This document shows positions 56,270 to 64,000 of a stretch of 64,000 bases of DNA, piece by piece. The notes beneath the pieces were generated by a model that made no database searches, was not told the origin of the DNA, and worked only from the letters and a program-made list of their open reading frames with translations. Position numbers and translations under genes: made by a program. Every line of letters starts with the position of its first letter. The first letter of the stretch is position 1. This DNA comes from Ruminococcus gauvreauii (GTDB lineage Bacteria; Bacillota; Clostridia; Lachnospirales; Lachnospiraceae). The stretch is from the NCBI RefSeq assembly GCF_025151995.1, contig NZ_CP102290.1, forward strand, positions 1,488,001-1,552,000, read 5' to 3'.

Positions 56270-56452
56270 CTACTCATTCAATCCGTACATCCTTTCCTTG
56301 AAATATTTCCTGCTGACTCTGCCGGGAATAATCTGATAGCCTTTTTCGGCAAGTTCTTTGTTGAATTGCTGGATTAGCTTATAGGCATAAGGTTTCGACA
56401 CATCCAGCATATCCACCACTTCACTTGCATTAATAAATAAGTTTTTGTCCAT
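56270..56452 (-). CDS. Excisionase-like small protein of IME-2
   Basis: 60 residues: FINASEVVDMLDVSKPYAYK, LIQQFNKELAEKGYQI and a basic end PGRVSRKYFKERM. Helix-turn-helix of the MerR/Xis type, directly upstream of the integrase on its strand. AAAGGTGG lies before ATG. Transcribed from the operator-rich region shared with the Xre gene. Confidence 0.8.
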   Translation of the reverse strand: MDKNLFINASEVVDMLDVSKPYAYKLIQQFNKELAEKGYQIIPGRVSRKYFKERMYGLNE

Positions 56453-56481
56453 ACATTATCCACCTTTCATTTTATTCGCTA

Positions 56482-56563
56482 ACATTTCATTATTGAAATG
56501 TATATCTGTATTATAAGATTTCATTTATGAAATGTCAATAGTTTTCATTTCATTTTTGAAATG
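56482..56563. promoter_or_regulatory. Three palindromic operators between xis and xre
   Basis: ACATTTCATTATTGAAATGT (56482-56501), ATTTCATTTATGAAAT (56518-56533) and CATTTCATTTTTGAAATG (56546-56563) share the palindrome ATTTCAn4TGAAAT, with the middle copy having a slightly different centre. TATACT at 56571-56576 begins the plus-strand -10. The spacing of about 30 bases resembles a phage-like OR region for the Xre repressor at 56623. Confidence 0.8.
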
Positions 56564-56622
56564 TGTGTGGTATACTGGTTATACTTAGGAAATGTACATA
56601 TATCTTGAAAGGATGATAAGTG

Positions 56623-57072
56623 ATGACTGTTGGTGAGAAAATCAGAAAATTCAGAACGGAACAGAATCTACTACAAAAAGATTTGGCGCAAAAATGCCGC
56701 ATGAGCGAATCCGCCATAAGAAACTATGAATTAGGCAACCGTACCCCCAGCCCGAAACACCTTGAGGTTATTGCTTCTGCTCTTGGGGTGAGTGTTTTCG
56801 CTATTTCTGAACCAAATTTAAACAGTGAACTCGGTGTCATGCACGCTTTGTTTGAAATGGAAGAAAACTACAATCTGAAAGTGGTGGAAGAAAACGGAAT
56901 ATATTACTTACAGGCTGCTCCCAAAAAGAGCGGACAAGCCAGCATATCAGACCTTGTTATTGAATGGGGAGAAGCAAATAAGAAGTATCAAGCTGGAGAA
57001 ATAACTGAGGAAGAGTATGCTAAATGGAAAAATACATTTCCCGAAAGCATCGCTTTAAATAGGCGTAAGTGA
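56623..57072 (+). CDS. Xre-family repressor of IME-2
   Basis: 149 residues. Helix-turn-helix at 8-60: KFRTEQNLLQKDLAQKCRMS and ESAIRNYELGNRTPSPKHL. The C-terminal part (LGVMHALFEMEENYNLKVVE, then EWGEANKKYQAGEITEEEY) is shared with the IME-1 repressor at 48607. Divergent from xis-int across three operators, it most likely represses both directions. The second of two adjacent start codons is used. Confidence 0.88.
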   Translation: MTVGEKIRKFRTEQNLLQKDLAQKCRMSESAIRNYELGNRTPSPKHLEVIASALGVSVFAISEPNLNSELGVMHALFEMEENYNLKVVEENGIYYLQAAPKKSGQASISDLVIEWGEANKKYQAGEITEEEYAKWKNTFPESIALNRRK

Positions 57073-57130
57073 ATATAATAAGAAATAGCAAATTGAGATT
57101 TATATAAATAGATCAAGAAAGGATGCCATT

Positions 57131-57397
57131 ATGGAAAATACAAAAAAAAATCTTATGCAAGAACTTAGGAATATTCCGAGTGAATTTTTAGATGTAATTA
57201 CTCAGGTTATCGAAAACCACGAAAATGAAGTTATAGCGCATATGCGTAATATTTCTATTATTCATACTACTGACGCATTACTTGAAGCCAAACAGACAGA
57301 TGAAAAAATCATTTTACTTCTTCAAAAACATTATGATTTGCGAAGAAGCGAAGCTGAGAAAGCATTAAAACAAGCAAAAAATCGTTCAGCAAAATAA
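57131..57397 (+). CDS. Small helical protein after IME-2 repressor
   Basis: 88 residues, all helical in appearance, charged (MENTKKNLMQELRNIPSEFL and a basic tail KQAKNRSAK). AAGGAT lies 7 bases before ATG. It follows the repressor by 58 bases on the same strand and could be co-transcribed. No family recognised. Confidence 0.6.
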   Translation: MENTKKNLMQELRNIPSEFLDVITQVIENHENEVIAHMRNISIIHTTDALLEAKQTDEKIILLLQKHYDLRRSEAEKALKQAKNRSAK

Positions 57398-57585
57398 ATA
57401 CTCCATTAAAGATGTCATAACGCACACATTATAGAAAAATAATTACATATCTCCTCTCGCAATACCTTAGTGATTGATGGAGTTTAAATAAGTAATAACT
57501 TTCAGCTTATAGAGCTATGAAAATTCCAGTTTATAAAGATAATGAACGGCTAGAAAAGGTAGAAGTCAATAAAAGGCGGTAGTAA

Positions 57586-58131
57586 ATGGAGATAACCAAA
57601 AATTTAAAGGATTTTGTTAATATTTGTAACACCTGTACTTATGAGGCTGAAAAATCACCAAAAGACGCCTCTAAAAAATTAGCACTCGATTTTAGAAATA
57701 TTTCAGAATGGGAAAAAATAAATAGAAAGATTGAAAATAATAGAGAGCCAATTAAATTGTATGATGTAAAAAATAATTTGAGTTTTTATATATGTTTAAA
57801 AAAAAGAAATATAGAAAATGAATATGTTTTTTTATGGGATAAAAACATTGTTGCAAAACTAAATGTATGGGAACCACTATCCGATAAAGATATATTAAGT
57901 CAAAAATGGCATATTTTGATTAGCGTGTTAGCTTTTCTAGATACAGCTGCAAATGATCCTAATTTTATAAAGTATGGTGGAGAAAAAAAATACGCCAAAT
58001 TTAAAAATATAGAATCCATTTCATTTAATGCTGATGATTGTAGATATCTAAAGTTTGATGGTAGAATTCAACCATATACAAGCAAACCTATGAAAGAATG
58101 GCTTGGTAAGGCGCTTGATTTTAGTAAATGA
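57586..58131 (+). CDS. Uncharacterised 181-residue protein
   Basis: Very AT-rich, cytoplasmic, with no motif that I recognise. It alternates Lys-rich helices (KNLKDFVNICNTCTYEAEKS) and short strands (YVFLWDKNIVAKLNVWEPL). AAAGGCGG lies 7 bases before ATG. The 190 bases before it hold only a 21-codon frame starting MKIPVYKDNERLEKVEV, possibly a leader or remnant. It is a likely right-end cargo gene of IME-2. Confidence 0.55.
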   Translation: MEITKNLKDFVNICNTCTYEAEKSPKDASKKLALDFRNISEWEKINRKIENNREPIKLYDVKNNLSFYICLKKRNIENEYVFLWDKNIVAKLNVWEPLSDKDILSQKWHILISVLAFLDTAANDPNFIKYGGEKKYAKFKNIESISFNADDCRYLKFDGRIQPYTSKPMKEWLGKALDFSK

Positions 58132-58246
58132 TATTTTTTACAATTGCCAATCTGTAAATTCTAGCTTGTGGATAACAAGGGAAATAAAATATTGCATCCC
58201 TCATTTGACGGGGTGAAAAATCACAGTTTTCATGGAGGTAACAAAT

Positions 58247-58447
58247 TTGAAAGATTATCGAGTATTTTCTAAGATTATTATAGCGGTATGCATTTGCTTG
58301 CTTATTGCAACATTAATTAACTTCTTTACTGGAATCATTAATTCGACGATGCCCGGAAGTAGTCATGTACTTTGTTCTGGGGCATTTAGCCTCTGCATTT
58401 ATGTAACAATTACACTGGAAAAGAATAGAATAGAGAAAGCCGGATAA
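58247..58447 (+). CDS. Small membrane protein
   Basis: 66 residues starting at TTG (MKDYRVFSKII), 8 bases after GGAGG; a longer frame from an upstream ATG would include that ribosome site and was rejected. One clear membrane segment (IIIAVCICLLIATLINFF) and a second weaker one (VLCSGAFSLCIYVTITL), then a charged tail. No family recognised. Confidence 0.6.
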   Translation: MKDYRVFSKIIIAVCICLLIATLINFFTGIINSTMPGSSHVLCSGAFSLCIYVTITLEKNRIEKAG

Positions 58448-58493
58448 ACATATTACAGATTATCTTACTAAAATCTTACTTTTCGGGCAGAAG

Positions 58494-58534
58494 AAAACCC
58501 CGCAAGCCTTGTAATTACTGGCTTGCGGGGTTTT
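58494..58534 (-). terminator. Terminator of guaA
   Basis: Perfect 15-base stem AAAACCCCGCAAGCC/GGCTTGCGGGGTTTT with an 11-base loop, 6 bases past the stop of guaA. The T-tract works on both strands, so it also serves the small membrane gene. Confidence 0.9.
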
Positions 58535-58540
58535 AACCCT

Positions 58541-60082
58541 CTACTCAAACTCAATCGTCCCAGGCGGCTTACTCGTCAAATCATAAAATACCCGATTCAC
58601 ACCCTTCACCTCATTGATAATCCTGCTCGTCACCTTAAACAACACCTTATAAGGAATCTCTGCAGCCTCAGCCGTCATAAAGTCACTCGTCATAACGGCG
58701 CGCAGCGCCACCGCGTGATCGTACGTCCGCTCATCGCCCATGACGCCGACCGAGCGCATGTTGGTGAGTCCTGCAAAATACTGTCCCAGATCCTTGTCGA
58801 TGCCTGCCTTCGCCACTTCCTCGCGATAGATGGCATCGGCATCCTGCACGATTCTGACCTTCTCCGCCGTGACTTCACCCACGATGCGTACGCCGAGTCC
58901 GGGGCCCGGGAATGGCTGGCGGAATACCAGGTATTCCGGAATGCCAAGCTCTAAACCTGCCTTGCGCACCTCATCCTTAAAAAGCAGGCGCAGCGGCTCG
59001 ATAATCTCTTTAAAATCCACATAGTCCGGGAGACCGCCGACGTTGTGATGGCTCTTGATGACCGCCGATTTTCCGAGACCGGACTCGATCACATCCGGAT
59101 AAATGGTGCCCTGCACCAGAAAATCCACGGAGCCGATCTTCTTCGCCTCTTCCTCAAACACGCGGATAAACTCTTCGCCGATGATTTTCCGCTTCTTCTC
59201 CGGTTCGGTTACACCGGCAAGTTTTTCATAGAAGCGGTCCTGTACATTGACGCGAATGAAATTCAGATCATAGTCGCCTTCCGGTCCGAAGACAGCTTCC
59301 ACCTCGTCGCCCTCATTTTTGCGGAGCAGACCGTGGTCTACGAAGACACAGGTCAGCTGTCTGCCGATGGCTTTCGACAGCATGACAGCCGCCACCGAGG
59401 AGTCAACGCCTCCGGACAGCGCGCACAGTACCTTACCGGTACCCACTCTCTCACGGATGCTTTTGATGGAATCTTCCACGAAAGAATCCATTTTCCAGGT
59501 GCCCTCACAGCCGCAGACATCATACACAAAGCTTGAAAGCATCTTCATGCCTTCCTGCGTGTGCATGACTTCCGGGTGAAACTGCGTCGCATATAACCTG
59601 CGCTCCGGATTTTCCATCGCAGCCACCGGACAGACGGGCGTATGGGCCGTCACCCGGAATCCTTCGGGAGCAGCGGAAATATAATCCGTATGACTCATCC
59701 AGCAGATTGTCCGCGGAGAAACGTCTTTAAACAGCACGGAATTCTTATCTACATCAACCTCGGTTTTACCATATTCACTGACTGGTGCGGTCTCGACCGC
59801 ACCGTCCAGCAGATAGGACATCAGCTGTGAACCGTAGCAGATCCCAAGAATCGGAATCCCCAGATCAAAGATTTCTCTGCTGTATCTCGGCGAATCCCCG
59901 GCATAGACGCTGTTGGGTCCCCCTGTGAAAATGATCCCTTTCGGATTTATCTCTTTTATCTTATCAATACTTATGGTATACGGATGAACTTCCGCATACA
60001 CGTGACATTCTCTGACTCTTCTCGCGATCAGCTGATTGTACTGTCCGCCGAAGTCCAGGACGATGATCATCTCTTTTTCCAC
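58541..60082 (-). CDS. guaA: GMP synthase (glutamine-hydrolysing)
   Basis: 513 residues, complete. Class I glutaminase with GICYGSQLM (Cys nucleophile) and ATQFHPEVMHTQEG (His and Glu); ATP-pyrophosphatase P-loop LCALSGGVDSSVAAVML; GMP-binding half with KSHHNVGGLPDYVDF and the ending TSKPPGTIEFE. It converts XMP to GMP with ATP and glutamine-derived ammonia, the last step of guanylate synthesis. Start is GTG, 7 bases after AGGAGG. It is the functional counterpart of the shortened copy at 14.7 kb. Confidence 0.97.
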   Translation of the reverse strand: MEKEMIIVLDFGGQYNQLIARRVRECHVYAEVHPYTISIDKIKEINPKGIIFTGGPNSVYAGDSPRYSREIFDLGIPILGICYGSQLMSYLLDGAVETAPVSEYGKTEVDVDKNSVLFKDVSPRTICWMSHTDYISAAPEGFRVTAHTPVCPVAAMENPERRLYATQFHPEVMHTQEGMKMLSSFVYDVCGCEGTWKMDSFVEDSIKSIRERVGTGKVLCALSGGVDSSVAAVMLSKAIGRQLTCVFVDHGLLRKNEGDEVEAVFGPEGDYDLNFIRVNVQDRFYEKLAGVTEPEKKRKIIGEEFIRVFEEEAKKIGSVDFLVQGTIYPDVIESGLGKSAVIKSHHNVGGLPDYVDFKEIIEPLRLLFKDEVRKAGLELGIPEYLVFRQPFPGPGLGVRIVGEVTAEKVRIVQDADAIYREEVAKAGIDKDLGQYFAGLTNMRSVGVMGDERTYDHAVALRAVMTSDFMTAEAAEIPYKVLFKVTSRIINEVKGVNRVFYDLTSKPPGTIEFE

Positions 60083-60296
60083 GTGTGTTCCTCCTGAATT
60101 TTTTTCATTGGAATGCTCCGGGCACCCCGAACTCACTGAATGTTTCAAGGATGGCAGGCAGATCTGCCCGCCGTTTTATCTCACAAAACGAACTTCACCA
60201 CCCTGAGGGGTATGGTGTCCGCTTCGTTTCCTGTTCATAATCTTTTGCCTTTTCTTGAACATAATACATTATAGAGGAAAGCAGATATCCTGACAA
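60083..60296 (-). promoter_or_regulatory. guaA promoter and structured leader
   Basis: On the minus strand TTGTCA (60296-60291), 17 bases, TATAAT (60273-60268). The leader of about 180 bases contains a strong stem ACGAA...TTCGT enclosing CACC-TACCC-ctca-GGGT-GGTG, then a GGCAGATCTGCC palindrome. A 20-codon frame (MNRKRSGHHTPQGGEVRF...) overlaps the first stem. It does not match the purine riboswitch core that I know; a leader-peptide or protein-bound control is possible. Confidence 0.6.
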
Positions 60297-60315
60297 GGAG
60301 AATTTACGCTTTTTA

Positions 60316-60344
60316 TTGACACGAAAATTACATGCTTTTACAAT
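60316..60344 (+). promoter_or_regulatory. Promoter of IclR-family gene
   Basis: TTGACA (60316-60321), 17 bases, TACAAT (60339-60344), about 45 bases before the gene and divergent from the guaA promoter 20 bases away. Confidence 0.75.
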
Positions 60345-60390
60345 AGAAGAAACAGATTGACAGGCGGTACGCAAAACGGGGGTGTTGCTG

Positions 60391-61149
60391 TTGGACGATA
60401 ATGTAAGAGTTGTGGACAGGGTGTTTGATATCATTGAGGAACTGGCATGTTCGAGTGCGCCGATGAGCCTCTCCGCCATCTGCAGGGCGACAGGGATGAG
60501 CAAGAGTACGGTGCACCGGCTGCTCTCCTCCATGTGTGCACGGCAGTATGTGGAGAAGCATCCGGACAATACGTATTCGATCGGCTATAAAATGATAGAG
60601 ACTGTCAGTTATCACATCAACAGTCTGGAGCTTCTGACCGAGGCGAAGCCATTTTTAAATGACATGCTGCGGGACCTGGGGCTGACCTCACACCTTGGAA
60701 TTCTGGACGGCTGCGATGTCGTATATCTGGAGCGTATGGATATCTACCCCAGCACACGCCTCTACACCCAGGTTGGGTATCGGTCTCCGGCATTCTGCTC
60801 TTCCATGGGAAAATGCCTGCTCGCCTGTCTGTCCGGAGATGAGCTGGATGATGCTCTCTACCTGTGCGATTTTAAACAGTATACCCAGAATACGATTACG
60901 GATGTCCGAGAATTTAAACGGTATCTGAAGATCGTGCGCAAACAGGGCTGGGCCATGGATAACTAGGAGTATCAGATGGGACACCGCTGTGTCGGAGCCC
61001 CGATCTTTGATTACCGGGGTGCTCCCGTGGCGGCAATCAGTGCAAGCGGTTCCATCAAAAGCCTGTCCGATGACAAGCTGGAAATGGTGATCTCTCAGGT
61101 CAAACAGGCGGCCGCCAATATCTCCCGCCGGATGGGTTATGTCCAGTAA
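60391..61149 (+). pseudogene. IclR-family regulator with in-frame amber
   Basis: A 252-codon IclR regulator. The winged helix-turn-helix spans residues 1-75 (MSLSAICRATGMSKSTVHRL) and the effector domain follows (HLGILDGCDVVYLERMD, FCSSMGKCLLACL). The frame is stopped by TAG at 60964-60966 after KQGWAMDN, but continues in the same frame as EYQMGHRCVGAPIFDYRG to TAA at 61149. Relatives have Glu at this place, so GAG-to-TAG is likely. The truncated product would lack part of the ligand pocket. Start TTG (MDDNVRVVDRVFDI) lies 6 bases after GGGGGTG. Confidence 0.8.
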
Positions 61150-61170
61150 CATATATATCATAACAACACA

Positions 61171-61215
61171 AAAAGTGCTTTCCACACAGGTATTTCCCTG
61201 CGCGAAAGCACTTTT
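61171..61215. terminator. Bidirectional terminator
   Basis: AAAAGTGCTTTC and GAAAGCACTTTT form a perfect 12-base stem with a 21-base loop, between the converging IclR and aldehyde dehydrogenase genes. Confidence 0.8.
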
Positions 61216-61256
61216 CGCGTAAAAACATATGATATAAAAGAAGTTATGAGGGGGCT

Positions 61257-62690
61257 TTAGATAATATTTTTCAGCACGATGGTCTTAGTCCTGGTCACCT
61301 CGTCGAACGTCGACATCACGCCTTCTGTGCCGATGCCGGAATATTTGTAGCCTCCGAACGGCATCTCGAAGCTTCGGAAGAAGCTGGCGCCGTTGATGAC
61401 GGTCCCGCCGCACTCCAGTGCGTTGCATACGTACATTGCCTTCTTCATATTTTCGGTGAACACACATCCGCAGAGACCGAACCTGGAGCTGTTCGCGATA
61501 TCGATCGCCTCCTCCGTCGTCTTGAATGTGATGACCGGAACAACCGGTCCGAAGATTTCCATATCGGTCGCCACATCGGCGGTCTTCGGCACATTTCTGA
61601 TCACGGTGGGCTCAACAAATGCTCCCTTTCGTCCGCCCCCCAGTACGATCTCGCCGCCCTGCCGGACTGTGAGCTGAATCTGTTTCTCCACTTCAATCGC
61701 CGCCTTTTCACTGATGAGGCAGCCGATCTGAGTACTCTCATCGGAAGGCATGCCCTGTCTCAAGGCTTTGATCTTTGCGACTGCCTTCTCTGTAAATGCT
61801 TCTGCAAGACTTTCATGGATCAGGAACCGCTTGGATGCACAGCACACCTGTCCCGTGTTGTACATACGTCCCCAGATCAGTTCCTCAGCGGCAAGGTCGA
61901 CGTCTCCGTCCTCCAGCACGATGAATGCATCGTTGCCGCCGAGTTCCAGTGCGATGTGCGCCAGATGGTCTGCGGCTGTCTTCGCCGTCTCGATACCCAC
62001 CTCGGTGGAGCCTGTCAGGGTGATCGCATGAACGTCCGGATTACCGCACAGCCATCCACCCACTGTTGAGCCGCGCCCGGTCACGATCTGAATCGCGCCG
62101 TCCGTGACCCCTGCTTTTACCAGAAGTGCCGTAAGTTTACATAAAGTCAGCGGATTGTCGGTGGATGGTTTTACAATCGCCGCATTTCCGGCGAGCAGCG
62201 TCGGAGCAATCTTCTGGTCAAAGAGGTCGCACGGGAAGTTGAACGGGATCACGCAGGCGATCACACCGATCGGCTCGCGCTTCGTGATCAGTACATGTTT
62301 TTCCTGCCCTGCCTCCATGCCGGCGGGGATCGTCTCTCCGTAGAGATGTTTCGCCCGTTCGGAAAATGCTCTGAACGCGATCGGAATATTCCCGATCTCC
62401 CCCCGCGCTTCCACGATGGGTTTTCCGGTCTCCGCCGAGAGTGTCTGCGCAAGATCTTCTTTTTCAGCGTCAACCATATCCAGAAATCTGTACATGATGT
62501 CAGCCTTCTCATGCACCGGAACCTTTGCCCAGGTCTTCTGTGCCCTGACCGCCTCCGCTACCGCAAGGTCGATATCTTCCTTCGTCGCGGCCGGAACGGT
62601 GTCGATCACCTCTCCCGTTGCCGGATTCGTCACCTCAATCACCTTACCGTCAGCCGCATCCACTTCTTTTCCGTTAATGATCATTTTCAT
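61257..62690 (-). CDS. NAD(P)-dependent aldehyde dehydrogenase
   Basis: 477 residues. Family marks: PFNFPCDLFDQKIAPTLLAG, IVKPSTDNPL, LTGSTEVGIE (cofactor loop), LELGGNDAF with the general-base Glu near 253, and YNTGQVCCASKRF with the catalytic Cys near 287, plus EIFGPVVPVI. It oxidises an aldehyde to an acid, or an acyl-CoA-forming variant; the overall pattern is closest to succinate-semialdehyde or lactaldehyde types. It follows the FIST gene by 23 bases and is probably in one operon with it. Confidence 0.92.
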   Translation of the reverse strand: MKMIINGKEVDAADGKVIEVTNPATGEVIDTVPAATKEDIDLAVAEAVRAQKTWAKVPVHEKADIMYRFLDMVDAEKEDLAQTLSAETGKPIVEARGEIGNIPIAFRAFSERAKHLYGETIPAGMEAGQEKHVLITKREPIGVIACVIPFNFPCDLFDQKIAPTLLAGNAAIVKPSTDNPLTLCKLTALLVKAGVTDGAIQIVTGRGSTVGGWLCGNPDVHAITLTGSTEVGIETAKTAADHLAHIALELGGNDAFIVLEDGDVDLAAEELIWGRMYNTGQVCCASKRFLIHESLAEAFTEKAVAKIKALRQGMPSDESTQIGCLISEKAAIEVEKQIQLTVRQGGEIVLGGGRKGAFVEPTVIRNVPKTADVATDMEIFGPVVPVITFKTTEEAIDIANSSRFGLCGCVFTENMKKAMYVCNALECGGTVINGASFFRSFEMPFGGYKYSGIGTEGVMSTFDEVTRTKTIVLKNII

Positions 62691-62713
62691 AATAAATATC
62701 CCCTTTCTGATCT

Positions 62714-63877
62714 CTACTGTTCAAATCCTGTAAATGAAAGCATCAGGCCGCCGCATGTATTTAAACCATCTGCTTCGAAACCATATTCACCAAAAGTGAA
62801 TTCCACGATAAACGGCACATCCCCCGCCGCCTCTTTGATCTGTCTGGCAACCTCATCGATCCGTCCGTCGATTCCTGCCCGCCGCCCGCCGCAGTGTACC
62901 AGATGGTAAGCGCCTGCCGGCCGTTTCATCCGCTCTTTCAGTTCATTCAGCGTCTTACCGGTGGAGTCGATCAGTTCATTCACGTCAGCCTCCATACGAA
63001 TGATCGCCGTGCCCTCTGCCAGGTTGTTGCCGATCGCCATGGAACCGTCGTCATTGCCGTTCATCGGATGACGGATCGCCACCAGGTCACCGAGTCTGTC
63101 CTTGACCCCGAGCGGTGAGACGATCGTCTCTGCCAGAAGCGCTCCGCCCTTCAGCTGTTCCGCATCCATGCCTCTCCACGCGGCATATTTCTCCAGCGCC
63201 GGTATCCCGTCGATCTCAGCCAGTGTGCGCTTTCCATCCACTTTCGTGATGATCCCGATGTCCTTCGTCTCACGGTATGCGCCGGTAAATTTATTTTCCA
63301 TGCCTTTTGCCGTATAGAAGAATGCAACCGCCACGCCGTCTGCAAATACGCCCCTGTCGGTAAATAATTTCCAGTTGCCGGAGATCGTGTTGTCTGCGGC
63401 GCTCCCGCCGAAGAACGGGACCCTGCCAATCACGTTCGTGATTCCTTTCAGATAGAACTCCTCCTCTCCCGGAGGTGCCACCATGTAAAAATAATCCGGC
63501 GCTCCCGTCTTTCCTGCCCGCTCCATCGCAAGAGCCGCCGCCTTCTCACCTGCCGCCTCCGGACCATCCGTTTTTTCGACCGCCGCCACTCCGACACACA
63601 GATTCTCGTCCGTCATCCCCATGATCCCGACAAATCCGTCATCGCCGCCGACAAACCCCTCCGGGGTGATAACGCCGGTGAATGATGTGTTCCCGATAAC
63701 CGGAACTCCCGGAAGCTCATCGGCGATGCCTGCCAGCATATCGTCCAGATCATAATCACAGCTCGCGTATACGAATGCCATTTTTATTTGTTCCAACCCG
63801 TTTTTTACTTTTTTTGCCGCCTCGGCGCCTGCCGTTTTTGCACATGCATTTGTACTTGAACCCGTCGTTGCTTTCAT
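62714..63877 (-). CDS. FIST-domain protein
   Basis: 387 residues: FIST N-terminal domain (MAFVYASCDYDLDDMLAGI, VIGNTSFTGVITPEGF) and FIST C-terminal domain (GIPALEKYAAWRGMD, DGSMAIGNNLAEGTAIIRM). FIST domains are thought to sense small ligands such as amino acids or their products and often sit with signalling proteins; here there is no kinase or cyclase domain. Co-transcription with the aldehyde dehydrogenase suggests a sensing or carrier role for its pathway. A ribosome site AGGAGG lies upstream. Confidence 0.85.
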   Translation of the reverse strand: MKATTGSSTNACAKTAGAEAAKKVKNGLEQIKMAFVYASCDYDLDDMLAGIADELPGVPVIGNTSFTGVITPEGFVGGDDGFVGIMGMTDENLCVGVAAVEKTDGPEAAGEKAAALAMERAGKTGAPDYFYMVAPPGEEEFYLKGITNVIGRVPFFGGSAADNTISGNWKLFTDRGVFADGVAVAFFYTAKGMENKFTGAYRETKDIGIITKVDGKRTLAEIDGIPALEKYAAWRGMDAEQLKGGALLAETIVSPLGVKDRLGDLVAIRHPMNGNDDGSMAIGNNLAEGTAIIRMEADVNELIDSTGKTLNELKERMKRPAGAYHLVHCGGRRAGIDGRIDEVARQIKEAAGDVPFIVEFTFGEYGFEADGLNTCGGLMLSFTGFEQ

Positions 63878-63929
63878 CGTAAATACCTCCTCCTGTTTTT
63901 AAAAACTACCAATACATTCTATATTTTCC

Positions 63930-63957
63930 ATTATAGTTTATTGGATTTTCAATACAA
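63930..63957 (-). promoter_or_regulatory. Promoter of FIST-aldehyde dehydrogenase operon
   Basis: On the minus strand TTGTAT (63957-63952), 16 bases, TATAAT (63935-63930), about 55 bases before the FIST start. An inverted TTGGATTTTCAATA-like stretch overlaps the spacer. Confidence 0.55.
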
Positions 63958-64000
63958 TCTCCGAATCCCGCCACGCGAAACGGGTGTTCCGCATAGCGGA

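Noticed and set aside
60328..60615. Minus-strand frames opposite the IclR gene
   Set aside because: They are reverse-frame shadows of a clear helix-turn-helix coding region.

Overview
The window reads as low-to-mid GC Gram-positive chromosome from Clostridia, most likely Lachnospiraceae. The support is TTG/GTG starts behind strong AGGAGG ribosome sites, TnpV and DUF6017-type mobilisable elements, MttB-family methyltransferases, and a signal-peptide surface protein ending in an xPxTG-like sorting motif. No rRNA or tRNA gene was seen.

Layout. 1-6.3 kb: frameshifted carbonic anhydrase, YaiI/YqxD protein, a two-gene SEFIR + DUF262/HNH cassette, a helix-turn-helix gene broken by a stop, a GNAT acetyltransferase. 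6.4-14.6 kb: an McrB/McrC-like type IV restriction pair whose end abuts an IS110 fragment, an IS256 transposase and an orphan gene. 14.7-18.6 kb: a GMP synthase paralogue without a working glutaminase domain, then a retron (msr-msd RNA, reverse transcriptase, AbiTii-like protein). 18.7-22.3 kb: an MttB methyltransferase, a TIM-barrel isomerase and a TetR regulator sharing operator-like sites. 22.4-28.2 kb: a large glycine-repeat surface protein, two small enzymes and an ISL3-family insertion sequence.

28.5-57.1 kb is a nest of mobilisable elements. One (IME-1) carries a 1,223-residue protein with a C-terminal nuclease-like core beside a decayed type IIG restriction-modification gene, plus TnpV, a RepA-like ATPase, MobC and a tyrosine integrase. 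That integrase is cut in its HxLRHxH box by a 9,054-bp island bearing a frameshifted large serine recombinase and a complete type I restriction-modification system with an extra nuclease-like gene. Joining the flanks at a shared TGCCT restores an uninterrupted integrase box. A second, better preserved element (IME-2) carries a relaxase, an oriT-like region, an initiator, a 44-residue coupled gene, MobC, integrase, Xis and an Xre repressor with three palindromic operators. Between the two lies a DUF262 + HEPN-like gene pair.

58.5-64 kb returns to housekeeping DNA: a complete guaA, an IclR regulator with an in-frame amber stop, an aldehyde dehydrogenase and a FIST-domain protein.

The window is a dense defence region: retron, McrBC-like, SEFIR/DUF262-HNH, type I R-M, decayed type IIG, DUF262-HEPN and the 1,223-residue protein. 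The strongest candidates for something new are the retron with an AbiTii-like partner, the serine-recombinase restriction island inside an integrase active-site motif, and a promoter-plus-hairpins repeat family. Several genes are broken by single-base losses, four to six of them in short homopolymers, so part of the apparent decay could be assembly error.
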